Assembly: GCA_964017185.1 (NCBI GenBank)
Contig: OZ024871.1
Span: 63,740,866-63,804,865 of the forward strand
Direction of reading: 5' to 3'
DNA length: 64,000 nt
Origin: Rugalucina vietnamica
Lineage: Eukaryota > Mollusca > Bivalvia > Lucinida > Lucinidae
Both the position numbers and the translations under genes were made by a program. The notes beneath the pieces were generated by a model. It did not search any database. It saw only the letters and a program-made list of their open reading frames with translations, and was not told the DNA's origin. Shown here one piece after another: positions 11,001-22,536 of the stretch; position 1 is the stretch's first letter, and each line of letters begins with the position of its first letter.

Positions 11001-11267
11001 CATTACGAAAACACGCCCATGCAATATACAGTGATTTTTATAGTCAGTAAAAAGTGAAATTTTTTAGTGGATTTTTTTTTTATTTTTTGCTCAAAACATA
11101 GATTGTAGGTGCACGTTAGAACCGCCTCGGCGAGGCGGTTCTAACGAGTACCCACAATCTATGTTTTAGAGCAAAAGTATGAAAAATAAATTACCCCTGC
11201 AAACACCAGTTTTAGTATATAAAAGTGGGGTTTAGTGGGGTATTTGCACGGACATGCTTTCCTGATA
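11001..11267 (+). mobile_element. Structured element B, copy B1, with imperfect long target duplication
   Basis: Begins CATTACGAAAACACGCCCAT and ends in a related inverted repeat (GGACATGCTTTCCTGATA). The centre is an almost perfect hairpin with arms from GCTCAAAACATAGATTGT to ACCGCCTCG and no real loop. On the right is a second hairpin, ACCAGTTTTAGTATATAAAAGTGGGGT, containing TATATAAAAG. The flanks AATAGGTGAAAGTTA (10986-11000) and AATAGGTGAAAGAAA (11268-11282) match at 13 of 15 positions, which fits a long target-site duplication. No ORF. Confidence 0.85.
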
Positions 11268-13755
11268 AATAGGTGAAAGAAAACACTAGGAACTGGTGCA
11301 ATCCGAATCAAAGTCCCACTCCAAACTCCAGACTAAAAACACCAAAAGACAAGTACACGTAGGCATCGGTACAAAGGGAATATATCGCAAGCTGAGAAGC
11401 AGCTATTACCACCCATAAAAAAGAAAAGTGTGGTCAATGTTCAAATGCTCGAAAAACTAAAAAGAAGTCAAGTTAGACGCTCAAATATCATCCGCATGAT
11501 TGCCTTGAAAAGGCGAATAGAGTGCCGATCTATTCGACCACATCTTTTAATATTTCAACGTGCATGCCATACAAATATATACTTCCTGAGGGTATGTCAT
11601 TTAGTGTAAAACGTCGTTTTTTCCTTAAATCAGTATATATTAACAGGCTTGCAAGTTTAGTTCTATACAATCTTTCGTTTTGTATTGTAAAACCCATTTA
11701 TTGTTCTTGGCTTGCGTGTTGGTAGCTTATGATTCTATCAGGTGAAAGTTTACTTCTGATTGTTTTCACCAATTTCCTCTGGCATTCTTAGACACAGAAT
11801 TTAACTTGCATTTCTACTTGCAAAGTTTCTAAGCTAATCTAAGGTGTACGTTTTTTAATTCTATTTAAAGTCTATGTCGGTATAGAATAGATTGTAAAAG
11901 GTGCTTGTACAGGTGTATATAGCTGATTGAAATAAAATCATGTAAATCAAAAGGCGACTCAATAATGTTTCCTTAGCTGAAACGTTAGCGTTCAGGTAGA
12001 GTGGAAAGGAAAAGCTTATTTGTCAGAATATTGATTCTATGTAATTGGCCTTAAATCCATTCATCGCAAAGTTGGACTCTGTCTCATTACCATCATTGTT
12101 TTTCTCAGTTATTATTTTATCTGCGCTGTTACTATATATAGTCTAAAACAAACAAGGTTTCTTTCGAAATAGAGTCAAAAGATTAATGACATTGTTCATT
12201 AGCAATATTGTTTCTTACTTAATTTGCCACTTTTACACAGGCGAACCTTAACTTTAAGGAAGCATAGTAATTCTGGGCCCAGAACTTTACTAAAAGCGCA
12301 CAATTGATATTAGTATTTCAAAAACGCATGACTCAAATTTGTTGAAACTTATGCACAGCATTATCTTAACACCAAGCTTTCACTGGACTAAGTTTGACGC
12401 GATTTGCGTGCCTATTTTACATTTTATCGAGACATGTATGACACAGGACACGACCAAAATTCGCGTGCGCCGCCTATGCGTCACCATGGTTTTAAAATGG
12501 CGCGGCGTGTTTGCGATACTTACGAAATGTGTAATTGTTTTATCTTATCTTGATATACGAATGTTCTGATTTATCGCAATATGCATTTTTCTAAAATTTA
12601 TCTACGTATGCCGAAGCTACAGCAAAAGTTCACGTTATTTTGGATTTTCCCTCATACATATTATTGAATTTCTCCAAAACCATAAATAATCTGAATATTT
12701 TTTTAATACCTCTAGATAGACAGACCCTCTATCGACAAAGAGCACTGAAAACTTCAACACAGTTTTCTTTATACATTACAGGGTGTCCACTACATATCGT
12801 TACCCCCCATTTTTGAAATTCGCAAAATTCATTATTTTGTGAACTGTGACTTTTTGAAAGTCAAATTTTCCTTTTTCGTTTCTAAAGATTAACTAAAATT
12901 GAACATGTTCATGCAAACATTTTGATTTCCCGGACATTATTTCAGTGTGTGAAAAAAATAACCCACCTAATGAAATTGCTTGTCAATTGTTTAAAAATTC
13001 ATGGTACCTGTGTTTGACAAGACATCTCTTGTACATGTACATGTTTCTAAATAATGCTTAGATGCATAGTGGCAGCATTAACGGATATGTTGGTTTACCT
13101 TAAGAAGCAAACAAAAATAAAATATATAAATGAATAGTGCTTTTGGTTTGAAGCAAAAAGATAAAAACATGGTGGCCGTTCAGCTCTTTTAACTAGTATG
13201 AATATAAACACAAAAGAAATTGCTGACGCTTCATGGACGCAATAAACCTACAATATGCGCTCTGATAGTTTCAGGGCGTTTATAATGACAAAATACTTCC
13301 TGATATCAACAAATATTTCTGTCGTCCATGTGTTAGGGTAATGTTGTCTCTAGAAAACAGATTACATTGTAAATTGCCAGAACTGACACAATTCGTACTT
13401 TGACTTCACTATTTTTGCGTGGGAATTAAACGTTGGCACATGACCACAAAAATCAGTGATTACAGCTGCTGAAAAGAAGTTCTGTATATGCTGCCAACGT
13501 TTATTGTAAGTGTTTTTACAACGAATCCAAAGTTTCATTACAGATAACCTTTTATATACAGTATAAGGCATTCAGATACTACGAAAACTGACGTCCCAGA
13601 CAAAACGCCCGAAGGTCTAAGTAGCCAGACGAATTCTGATTATATAGACAATTTTTCATTCATTGTATGAAATATCAGTCAATCAGATAGTGATAATTCC
13701 GACTGAAAATGATATTCTGAAAATTGCGGAAGGTCAATCTTCGTAGATTCAATCA
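11268..13755. other. Mostly featureless; small old repeat fragments
   Basis: Two weak repeat matches occur. About 11370-11430 (CAAGCTGAGAAGCAGCTATT) resembles repeat H. 12238-12300 (ACTTTAAGGAAGCATAGTAATTCTGGGCCC) resembles text at 31732 and 57672. The 76-codon open frame at 12339-12569 has no recognisable family. Confidence 0.45.
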
Positions 13756-13976
13756 CATTACGAAAACGTGCCCATGCAATATGCAGGGATTTTTTTTCAG
13801 CTGTAAAAATTGAAAATTTTCAATAGAATTTAGTTGACATTTTTCTTATTTTTGCTCAAAACCATAGATTTAGGTTACTCGTTAGAACCGAAATAAGTAT
13901 ACCCCTGCATACCCCAGTTTTGCTTTAAAAGTGGGGTTTTAGGGGGTATTTATTTCACGGACATGTTTTCCTGATG
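13756..13976 (+). mobile_element. Structured element B, copy B2, hairpin arm lost
   Basis: Both termini are present (CATTACGAAAACGTGCCCAT and GGACATGTTTTCCTGATG), as is the right-hand hairpin. The central palindrome is cut after TCGTTAGAACCG and resumes at AAATAAGTATACCCCTGC, so one arm is deleted. The flanks show no direct repeat. Confidence 0.85.
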
Positions 13977-14087
13977 TTTTGCTCAGAGTATGTGCTGGCA
14001 ATTGGTAGCAAAGACGACAAAAGTTTCATATGTCTCAAATTCGTTTATACAATTCTAAGTAATTTGCATTTTTCTTTGGCGTTATTT

Positions 14088-14490
14088 AAGGAATGAAATT
14101 CAGATTTTAGCTTTCACTAAAACAGCTAATGTTTTTCATCATCCAGTGAAAGCTAAAATCTGAATTGAAATACTTATATTTTCATTTTATATTATCAATC
14201 AAGTATCAGATTTTAAATTGCGCATATCACCATTCATTTTCATGTTATTTGACATTAAATCCAACTTAACGTAATTTTTGAACAGCCAAAACGTCAAATT
14301 TTCGCGCCTAACGTCACGTCAACAAGAGTAAACAAATAACGTCACTGGATGAGTTTTGACGTCACCCCGCCCATAGGCGTGGCTTCTAGATCACGTGACT
14401 TAATGTTTTTCATTGGGAAATGAAGAACATCAAGAAAGATACTTTTATCTAGGGCGATTGCAATAAAAATGTAAATATTACGTTTTGAAG
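14088..14490 (+). repeat. Dispersed repeat G, copy G1
   Basis: Homologous to 48186-48430, sharing TTTTCGCGC-TAACGTCA, CAAGAGTAAACAAA, CCCGCCCATAGGCGTGG, TAGATCACGTGAC and GAAGAACATCAAGAAA. A 21 bp palindrome, ATTCAGATTTTAGCTTTCACT and its reverse complement, lies at 14100-14166; the other copy has only one arm. The body contains several TGACGTCA-like words. Confidence 0.75.
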
Positions 14491-15289
14491 GGAAAAAGTT
14501 TGACGTCATGACGTTCTGTTGTTTTGCTGAAGTCAATAGGAAGTTGCTCATAACAAAGAAGTATCATTAATTTTAAGAAATTGATTACTTCTCTGTGATT
14601 CTAAGTGCATCTACTTTTCAAAATGTAAAATTATATGTGACTATGTTCTTGAAAAAGGCCACTAGATGGCTAAAACGTTGAAAAACCTTGGAAAGCAGCG
14701 GATTTTGTTGGCATTTTTCTTTTGACAAATTCTAGGGCAATTGTTCGTTAATGAGCTCATTGTCGTTTCTTTGTGTCCAATTTCGCTGAAAGCAAACAGT
14801 TCATCTACATTACAGTGAGCTTGAGAATAACATGTCCTTAAATTGTTCAGGATTTTCAAGGAAATTCCTAAAAACCTTAAAATTATCTGCAAGCTGCAAA
14901 TAACTTTTTTAAAACAACATGCTAAAATCTTATTTCAATCAGTGATTTCTATCAAAATTAATCGAACTGTGGTAAGTATATACTTCATTCGAAATCGGCC
15001 CGGGATGATGCTGAAATAGATAAATGATAAAAAAAAAACATAATGAAAAAATGAAATAAAGTCAAAAATTGGTAAGTAAAGTCAAATGCATGATTTGTAC
15101 CCTTGTTTTATTTTATTAAGTAAAATGCACGACACCAAACTTAACTAAAAATATGAACATTTTATTTCCAAAGTCACTCTTTGTTTTCAAATTTTCAGCC
15201 GTTTGGCCTTTAAACACTGTCATAAACTAGAATTGTCAGAGGATCTGACTATAGCCCCGCTTCTGAGCTTTTTGCCAGGTTGAGAAAAC
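14491..15289. other. No recognisable feature
   Basis: Unique-looking AT-rich sequence leading into the tandem array. The text TAGAATTGTCAGAGGA at about 15230-15245 may be the left terminus of the array-bearing element; that is inference. Confidence 0.4.
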
Positions 15290-17045
15290 AATGACGGGCA
15301 ACAATCCCAAGCTAGATCTTGTTTAATGTTGATGCACATCAAAAGATTTGTCAGATTCTGTCAATTTGTTCTCGAGGTATTGAGCAGAAACTAAATTCTG
15401 ACATCGATCAAGGGCCGTAACTCTGTCAAAAATTGCAAAAATGGCAGGCAACAATCCCAGATCTTGTAACTGTTGATGTGCATACAGATTACGGTCAGAT
15501 TCTGTCAATTCGTTCTCAAGATATTGAGCTGAACGAAATTCTAATGTAAATCAAAGGCCATAACTCAGAATGGAAACAAAATTCTGACGTCAATCAAGGG
15601 CAGAAACTCCGTCAAAATTTTGCGAAAACTGACGGGCAACAATCCCAAGCTAGATCTTGTCAATATTGATGTGCATACAAAATATGGTCAGATTCTGTCA
15701 ATTCGTTCTCAAGATATTGAGCGGAAACGAAATTCTGACGTCAATTAAGGGCAGTTACTCCGTAAAAATTTTGCTAAAAATGTCGGGCAACTATCCCAAG
15801 CTAGATCTTGTCAGTGTTGATGTGCATACAAAATTTGGTCAGATTCTGTCAATTTGTTTTCAAGATATTGAGCAGAAACAAAATTCTGACATCAGTCAAG
15901 GGCCGTAACTCCGTCAAAATTTTGCGAAAAATGGCGCGCAACAATCCCAAGCTGGATCTGTAAATGTTGATGTGCATACAAAATTTGGTTAGATTCTGTC
16001 AATTCGTTTTCAATTAATTGCGAAAACTGACGGGCAACAATCCCAAGCTAGATCTTGTCAATATTGATGTGCATACAAAATATGGTCAGATTCTGTCAAT
16101 TCGTTCTCAAGATATTGAGCGGAAACGAAATTCTGACGTCAATTAAGGGCAGTTACTCCGTAAAAATTTTGCTAAAAATGTCGGGCAACTATCCCAAGCT
16201 AGATCTTGTCAGTGTTGATGTGCATACAAAATTTGGTCAGATTCTGTCAATTTGTTTTCAAGATATTGAGCGGAAACAAATTTCTGACGTCAATCAAGGG
16301 CCGTAACTCCGTCAAAATTTTGCGAAAAATGACGGGCAACAATTCCAAGCTAGATCTTGTCACTGTTGATGTGCATACGAAATATGGTCAGATTCTGTCA
16401 ATTCGTTCTCAAGATATTGAGCGGAAGCGGAATTCTGACGTCAATTAAGGGCAGTAATTCCGTGAAAATTTTGCGAAAAATGACGGGCAACAATCCAAAG
16501 CTAGACCTTGTCAACATTGATGTGCATACAAAATATGGTCACATTCTGTCTATTCGTTCTCAAGATATTGAGCGGAAACGAAATTCTGCCGTCAATCAAG
16601 GGCCGTCAAAATTTTGCGAAAAATAACGGGCAACAATCCGAAGCTAGATCTTGTCAATGTTGATGTGCATACAAAATTTGGTCAGATTCTGTCAATTCGT
16701 TTTCAATTTATTGAGCGGAAATAAAATTCTGACGTCATTCAAGGGCCGTAACTCCGTCAAAATTTTGCGAAAAAAGACTGGCAACAATCCCAAGCTAGAT
16801 CTTGTCAATGTTGATGTGCATACAAAATATGGCCAGATTCTGTCAATTCGTTCTCAAGATATTGAGCGGAAACGACATTCTGACATCAATCAAGGGCAGT
16901 AACTCCGTCAAAATTTTGCGAAAAATGACGGGCAACAATCCCAAGCTAGGTCTTGTCAATGTTGATGTGTATGCAAAGTTTAGTGAGATTCTGTCAAGCA
17001 ATTCTCAAGATATCGAACGGAAACGAATTGTTCACGGAAAGACGG
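15290..17045. repeat. 151 bp tandem array (about 12 monomers)
   Basis: The monomer begins around GACGGGCAACAATCCCAAGC and runs through GTTGATGTGCATACAAAAT, TCTCAAGATATTGAGCGGAA and CCGTCAAAATTTTGCGAAAA. Starts are seen near 15296, 15443, 15631, 15782, 15932, 16029, 16180, 16331, 16481, 16626, 16776 and 16926. Because 151 is not a multiple of 3, each monomer gives an 80-90 codon open frame in a new frame; these are artefacts. The block 15632-15930 is repeated almost exactly 398 bp later. The right edge dissolves into GACGGAATGACGG-type text, as at the end of other long mollusc repeats. Confidence 0.95.
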
Positions 17046-17529
17046 AATGACGGAATTACGGAAGGACAGGGTGAATCCAGTATAGCACCACTTTTTCAAA
17101 GCGAGCTTATAAATAGTCGTTTTTGCAGGTTCCCAGATAAAAGGACTGTTCAGTGGCAATCACATTTCGTAGCATTTAATTTAGCAAGTTGTCTGGGAAA
17201 CAAACAGTGGGCATTAAAATAAGTCTGTGAACGGTCATTTTGGCGTCTATATTGATGTTATGTCAGCAATTCCTGCAAGCTAAGGAATTTGATCCGAATA
17301 TTGACTTTCAAATAGGAAATGATTGGGGCAATAAACCCTACTGAATGACAATTCTAGAATCATTATTACATACCCTGCCGTTCAGAACATCTGGTGCACC
17401 AGAGCTTGTCAAATGTTTATTGTCGCCGACACTATGCTACAGATTCTTTTGGCGCATATTTGGACATGCACTCTATTCGTAAAAATACTATGCATGTTTA
17501 TAATGAACAACATTCAATTTTTCGGTAAT

Positions 17530-18050
17530 GTCGAGGTGGAGCCTCTGCTTCCTGGGTGTTAACTAGTACTGTGATTAGTTAAATTGCCTTGCACAAGGAC
17601 AAATTACAGTGCCGCTAGTGGGCATCGAACCGTGGACCTCTGGATTCAGATCAAATATAAAGGGTTGATCCTTTGGAAGCAGTAAAAACATTCAAAGGGA
17701 GATAGTATGGATAGTATGGACTATATTGCGCAATTTCGGGTAATAAACCCTCATCAGTAGCCCTTTTTAAACCGGCAACGAAAGCCAGCCTTCGAAAATT
17801 TACACGAGAAGTCTAAATCAAAGACTCATTCCTAAACGGGGTAAATTAATTTAAACATTGCTTAGAAGTATGTTTCTAAACGTAAGTGTTTTGTTCACTT
17901 TGACTATCTTTACTGATTTTAAAGGACCTAAATAACCTGCACTATGGATGATGTACGGGGAGAATTTTTAGGGCCGCCACACGGCACAACGCCAGCTGCA
18001 GCAATAGCAATAGAGTCCGAGTCTATACCACTACGCCACTGCGCTCCCCT
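17530..18050 (-). mobile_element. tRNA-Gln-like SINE, split by repeat F5
   Basis: Read on the minus strand from 18050: GGGGAGCGCAGTGGCGTAGTGG (A box region), then GACTCGGACTC, a 361 bp interruption (F5), then TGAATCCAGAGG and the B box GGTTCGATGCCC. Joined, the anticodon arm reads GGACTCTGAATCC, as in eukaryotic tRNA-Gln(CUG). The body continues with TGTCCTTGTGCAAGGCAATT, a block I associate with several invertebrate SINEs. It cannot be a functional tRNA gene. Confidence 0.75.
17651..18011 (+). repeat. Repeat F, copy F5, inserted in a SINE
   Basis: Complete copy from TCAAATATAAAGGGTTGATC to GCTGCAGCAATAGCAAT. It splits the SINE anticodon arm and is flanked by AGA on both sides (17648-17650, 18012-18014) with a single AGA expected in the empty site. 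This fixes the F ends and suggests a 3 bp target duplication. The 5' and 3' ends are not inverted repeats of each other. Confidence 0.85.
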
Positions 18051-18204
18051 TGAACATGCAATCTATCAAACCGATGTCAATTTATATGAAAAAATTCCTC
18101 TTGACTGTGTGAAATCTTAATATAATTAAAAGCTCATTGCAATTTTCAAACAAAGCAAGTTGGATAGATTTGAATTTACCAAGGTATTGTATTGATTTAA
18201 TGCT

Positions 18205-18944
18205 GGTTTACTGTACTATAACCCTTAGAATTTTTAGCAAGCTATTGAAAGTAAGTTATATATGTGTTTGCGCATGTGTGTGTGGGTATGTGTGTGTGTT
18301 TGTTTGTGTTCAAATTCTTACGTGAATTTACTAGGCCTACTGAAGCCTAATTTCACCTCCATGGGATAGACGAGGAAATGTTATTATACTATTTATTGTT
18401 AGCCATTGTTGTCAGATTTAAATGCCGGGGCTTTTAGCAAGAATTCAACCAGGTTGAAGAATTGAAAAGCTAAAACCCCGGTATTTCAGTAACCTAAGGG
18501 ACTGGAAAAAACACAAATAACTGGTACATAAAATTCGTTTTACAACTCGATGCATAGGTAAAATCTTGTAACAAAGTCAAACAAGAATTCTATAGATTGA
18601 CAACAAAATATCTAATTTGAATCCTCTCAAAGACTTGATGTGCACGAAGAGACGGTATTAGGAAGAAAATTGAGCTTTGTGTGCGCACACAGCACATAAT
18701 GACATCCGGATTGATCGTTTGAATGAATGAGATTGGTCCCTAGGGATCAACGCGGAGAAATACCTTAACTTGAACAAGTTGTTGAAATCTTCAAAATGGA
18801 AATTCAACCTCTTCGGATAAATGACGTTAGCTCGGATGAATGAAGTTAGCCCTAATTTTTTATATTTACATTTATGCTTAATCAGGCGTCCTCATATGGG
18901 AAAATCATTGTGCAAAGATATTTACAAACACTTAAATATAAAAG
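18205..18944. repeat. Segment X, copy X1, next to mariner M1
   Basis: Homologous to 52085-52959. Shared blocks are AAGCTATTG-AAGTA, a TG-rich microsatellite, GTGTTCAAATTCTT, CTGAAGCCTAATTTCACC and GACTTGATGTGCACGA. A hairpin at 18422-18486 pairs ATGCCGGGGCTTTTAGC with GCTAAAACCCCGGTAT. There is no ORF. In both loci X ends exactly where a mariner terminus begins. Confidence 0.75.
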
Positions 18945-19871
18945 TACGTGGTTGGTCGGAAAAGTTCTTGGACACCTTGGCTAACAGAAATAAGTAATGC
19001 GATTATGTAGAAGTTTTGTATAAAACGCATTCAATATATTTGGTTCAATATGAAATAACAACGCGCTTGGTATAAGCAGTTTCTTTTATGTAGTAGAACA
19101 GCACGGGGCAAGTGTCAAAACGTTATAAAATGTGACGATTTTTCATGTATTGCCTGCAAATCAAAACTACAGCATGCCACAACATTAAAATATTTCAGTT
19201 TGAAATCACGTAACATCGACGTCATATTCTAAATAGTTGCGCCTTAGCGACAGTATTGCTTGATTTCAGAGAATAAAATTTCATAAGCAGTCCGAAAACA
19301 TATATGTCTCAGTAAAATGACGAAATTTGACGTCGACGAAAAGGCGTCAATAATAAAATTGTGAATTTCGTTGAGGAAACAGCCCACGATGGGAATGGTA
19401 CAAACAACACCAGAAAACAGTTTGCAAGTGGCATGACCGATCTTAGATGCTGCGATGCTTATTTGAGCAGAATGGCACCCGTCCGACATACTCACCGTAA
19501 GAAGTTTGTTTCGAATGTTCAACAGGTGGTCAGACTATTTGGCGCGAGTTGGCATAGATCTGCATTTGACAGCTAGATACACAGATATAAAAAAGTTGAT
19601 TTCAAAGCATCGTATGTTAAAAAAAATCTGAAACATCTGATGAACTTGTTACAAACATATACCGCACTAAATGCGTAAAACGTCAAGTAGCGTCACGTGA
19701 CGTTGACCCCTTCTCCGGTCCGGTTGGATAGATGGACGGAAAAAAGCTGTATAAGTCGAAGTTTTGGTCAGATTTGAATAAATATTTATGTATTTGCAAA
19801 AGAAATAATTTGCATTGCATATTTTTTTCGTTGAAAATATTAAAAGGTGAACTTTTTTGGCAAACCTCGTA
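18945..19871 (+). mobile_element. Mariner-like element remnant M1
   Basis: Termini are TACGTGGTTGGTCGGAAAAG and its counterpart GAACTTTTTTGGCAAACCTCGTA, with TA at both ends. The interior matches M2 (51064-52084) and retains a C-terminal transposase trace, WHRSAFDS followed by a stop, at about 19547-19576. Mariner transposases typically end with an AFDxW-type segment. The body is too short (927 bp) and too damaged for a full transposase of about 350 residues. Confidence 0.8.
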
Positions 19872-20721
19872 GTTTTATTTATACAGTATAGGCGCGGGTA
19901 AAATATTTATTTACAATAAGCGAATTGCATTAAATTCCGAATATTGTAACAGGTGATCAACCAATATTTAAAAGTAATGTCACTTTTTTTATTTATTTTT
20001 ATTTTATCTATTTTTTATTATCATTATTATTATTTAGATAATTTGTTGTTGTTGTTTTTTTTTTCAGTTCTCAAGCCCGATTACCAGTTATCAATGAAAA
20101 TGCTGACGGACAAGTCTATGGGAAGCGGATTTCAACTATCTGGGACATTAGTTTAGAAAACAATGAATAAATATTAAGGGCTGTTGATAGTAATAAATAA
20201 GACAACTGTAAAGAGCTCAAAAAGCAAGAGATATCGTTATTTGGTTCTTGTAAAATTTGTATGATTTAATATAGATTACACATATTGTGATGAAAATCAT
20301 ATGGTTGAAGAAATTTGCATATCCCATCAATAGAAGAAGTAAAAAGAATGGAAAATGAAAATGCATCGAAATTGCTTGTTTTGTTCTTTTTGATTTAACA
20401 ATTGTTGATAATTGAACAGATATTTTAAATTCTCTAACAAGAATGCCTCATCTGACTCAGATCCAGCCGGTATTGAAAGGGAAATAATAACTTTTTACAT
20501 TCAAGTTGAAGCTTTTAATTAGCATACTAATTGTCGGGACTACATGATCGCGTCGTATGACAAGTGGTGGTCTGGGCCTTATATCTCATCTAATATTTAT
20601 CAGAATTTAATAATTTTGGCATCATCACATTGGCAATTTTCGAATCTAAACATCCATACATAACAAGCTTTAAAAATATTTTAGAAAAATGTTTTAATGA
20701 GGTTTGATTATACGCCGGGAT
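19872..20721. other. No firm feature; possible terminal exon at 20068-20170
   Basis: A T-rich tract ends in TTTTCAG at 20061-20067. After it a 34-codon open frame (SQARLPVINENADGQV...) runs to TAA at 20168, with AATAAA at 20167 and 20193. This could be the last coding exon of a host gene or chance. I do not recognise the peptide. Confidence 0.2.
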
Positions 20722-21065
20722 ATGCATCTTTGTGAGGGGTGGGTGTGGGAAAATGCTTATAGCAGCTCAAAAAGCGTAGAAACAGGTGGGTGTGGGAAAA
20801 TGCTTATAGCAGCTCAAAAAGCGTAGAAACAGCTATCAATTTATGCATTATCTTTTTGATAATCATTCCCATGCTTATAAATCAGTTTTTTGTTATTCTA
20901 AGTATATTCTCGGAGATGCATCTTTGTGAGGGGTGGGTGTGGGAAAATGCTTATAGCAGCTCAAAAGCGTAGAAACAGCTATCAATTTATGCATTATCTT
21001 ATTTGATAATCATTCCCATGCTTATAAATTAGTTTTTTGTTATTCTAAGTATATTCTCGGAGATG
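20722..21065 (+). repeat. Nested tandem duplication
   Basis: A unit from GATGCATCTTTGTGAGG to GTATATTCTCGGA occurs at 20722 and again at about 20910-21062. In the first copy a 47 bp piece, GGTGGGTGTGGGAAAATGC through AGCGTAGAAACA, is itself duplicated in tandem (20738 and 20785). The repeats are almost identical, so the expansion is recent. Confidence 0.95.
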
Positions 21066-21433
21066 TACTAGACAAATATGTTAAAAAATTTAATAAAGAT
21101 ATTTTCTGCAAAAATTTGTATTTTGGCCTAGAATGCATATATTCATAATTTACCTTTCAATTTTGTTATTTGGCAAGTAGCTTGTGAATACATTTACAGT
21201 TTAAAACACACTCCGTTTACATATTTTAGATCTATTCCGTGAAAAAATGAAATTAAAAATATTTCAAAAAGTCTATTTTTCTCAATTTTGAAAAACTTTT
21301 TATAAAACATGGGTACCCCCACAAATATTTTGCGTTTTGAGTAACATTCCATCTATATTTCAAGCTGTCTAAAAATTATAGATTTATTTATCAACAAAAA
21401 TTGGTATCGAGCCACCTTAAATAAAAACAAAAA

Positions 21434-22536
<1,103 letters not shown>

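Noticed and set aside
15657-17222. Series of overlapping 80-90 codon open frames sharing MSxLMCIQN...
   Set aside because: They track the 151 bp monomers and shift frame each unit because 151 is not divisible by 3. The pattern is explained by the satellite.
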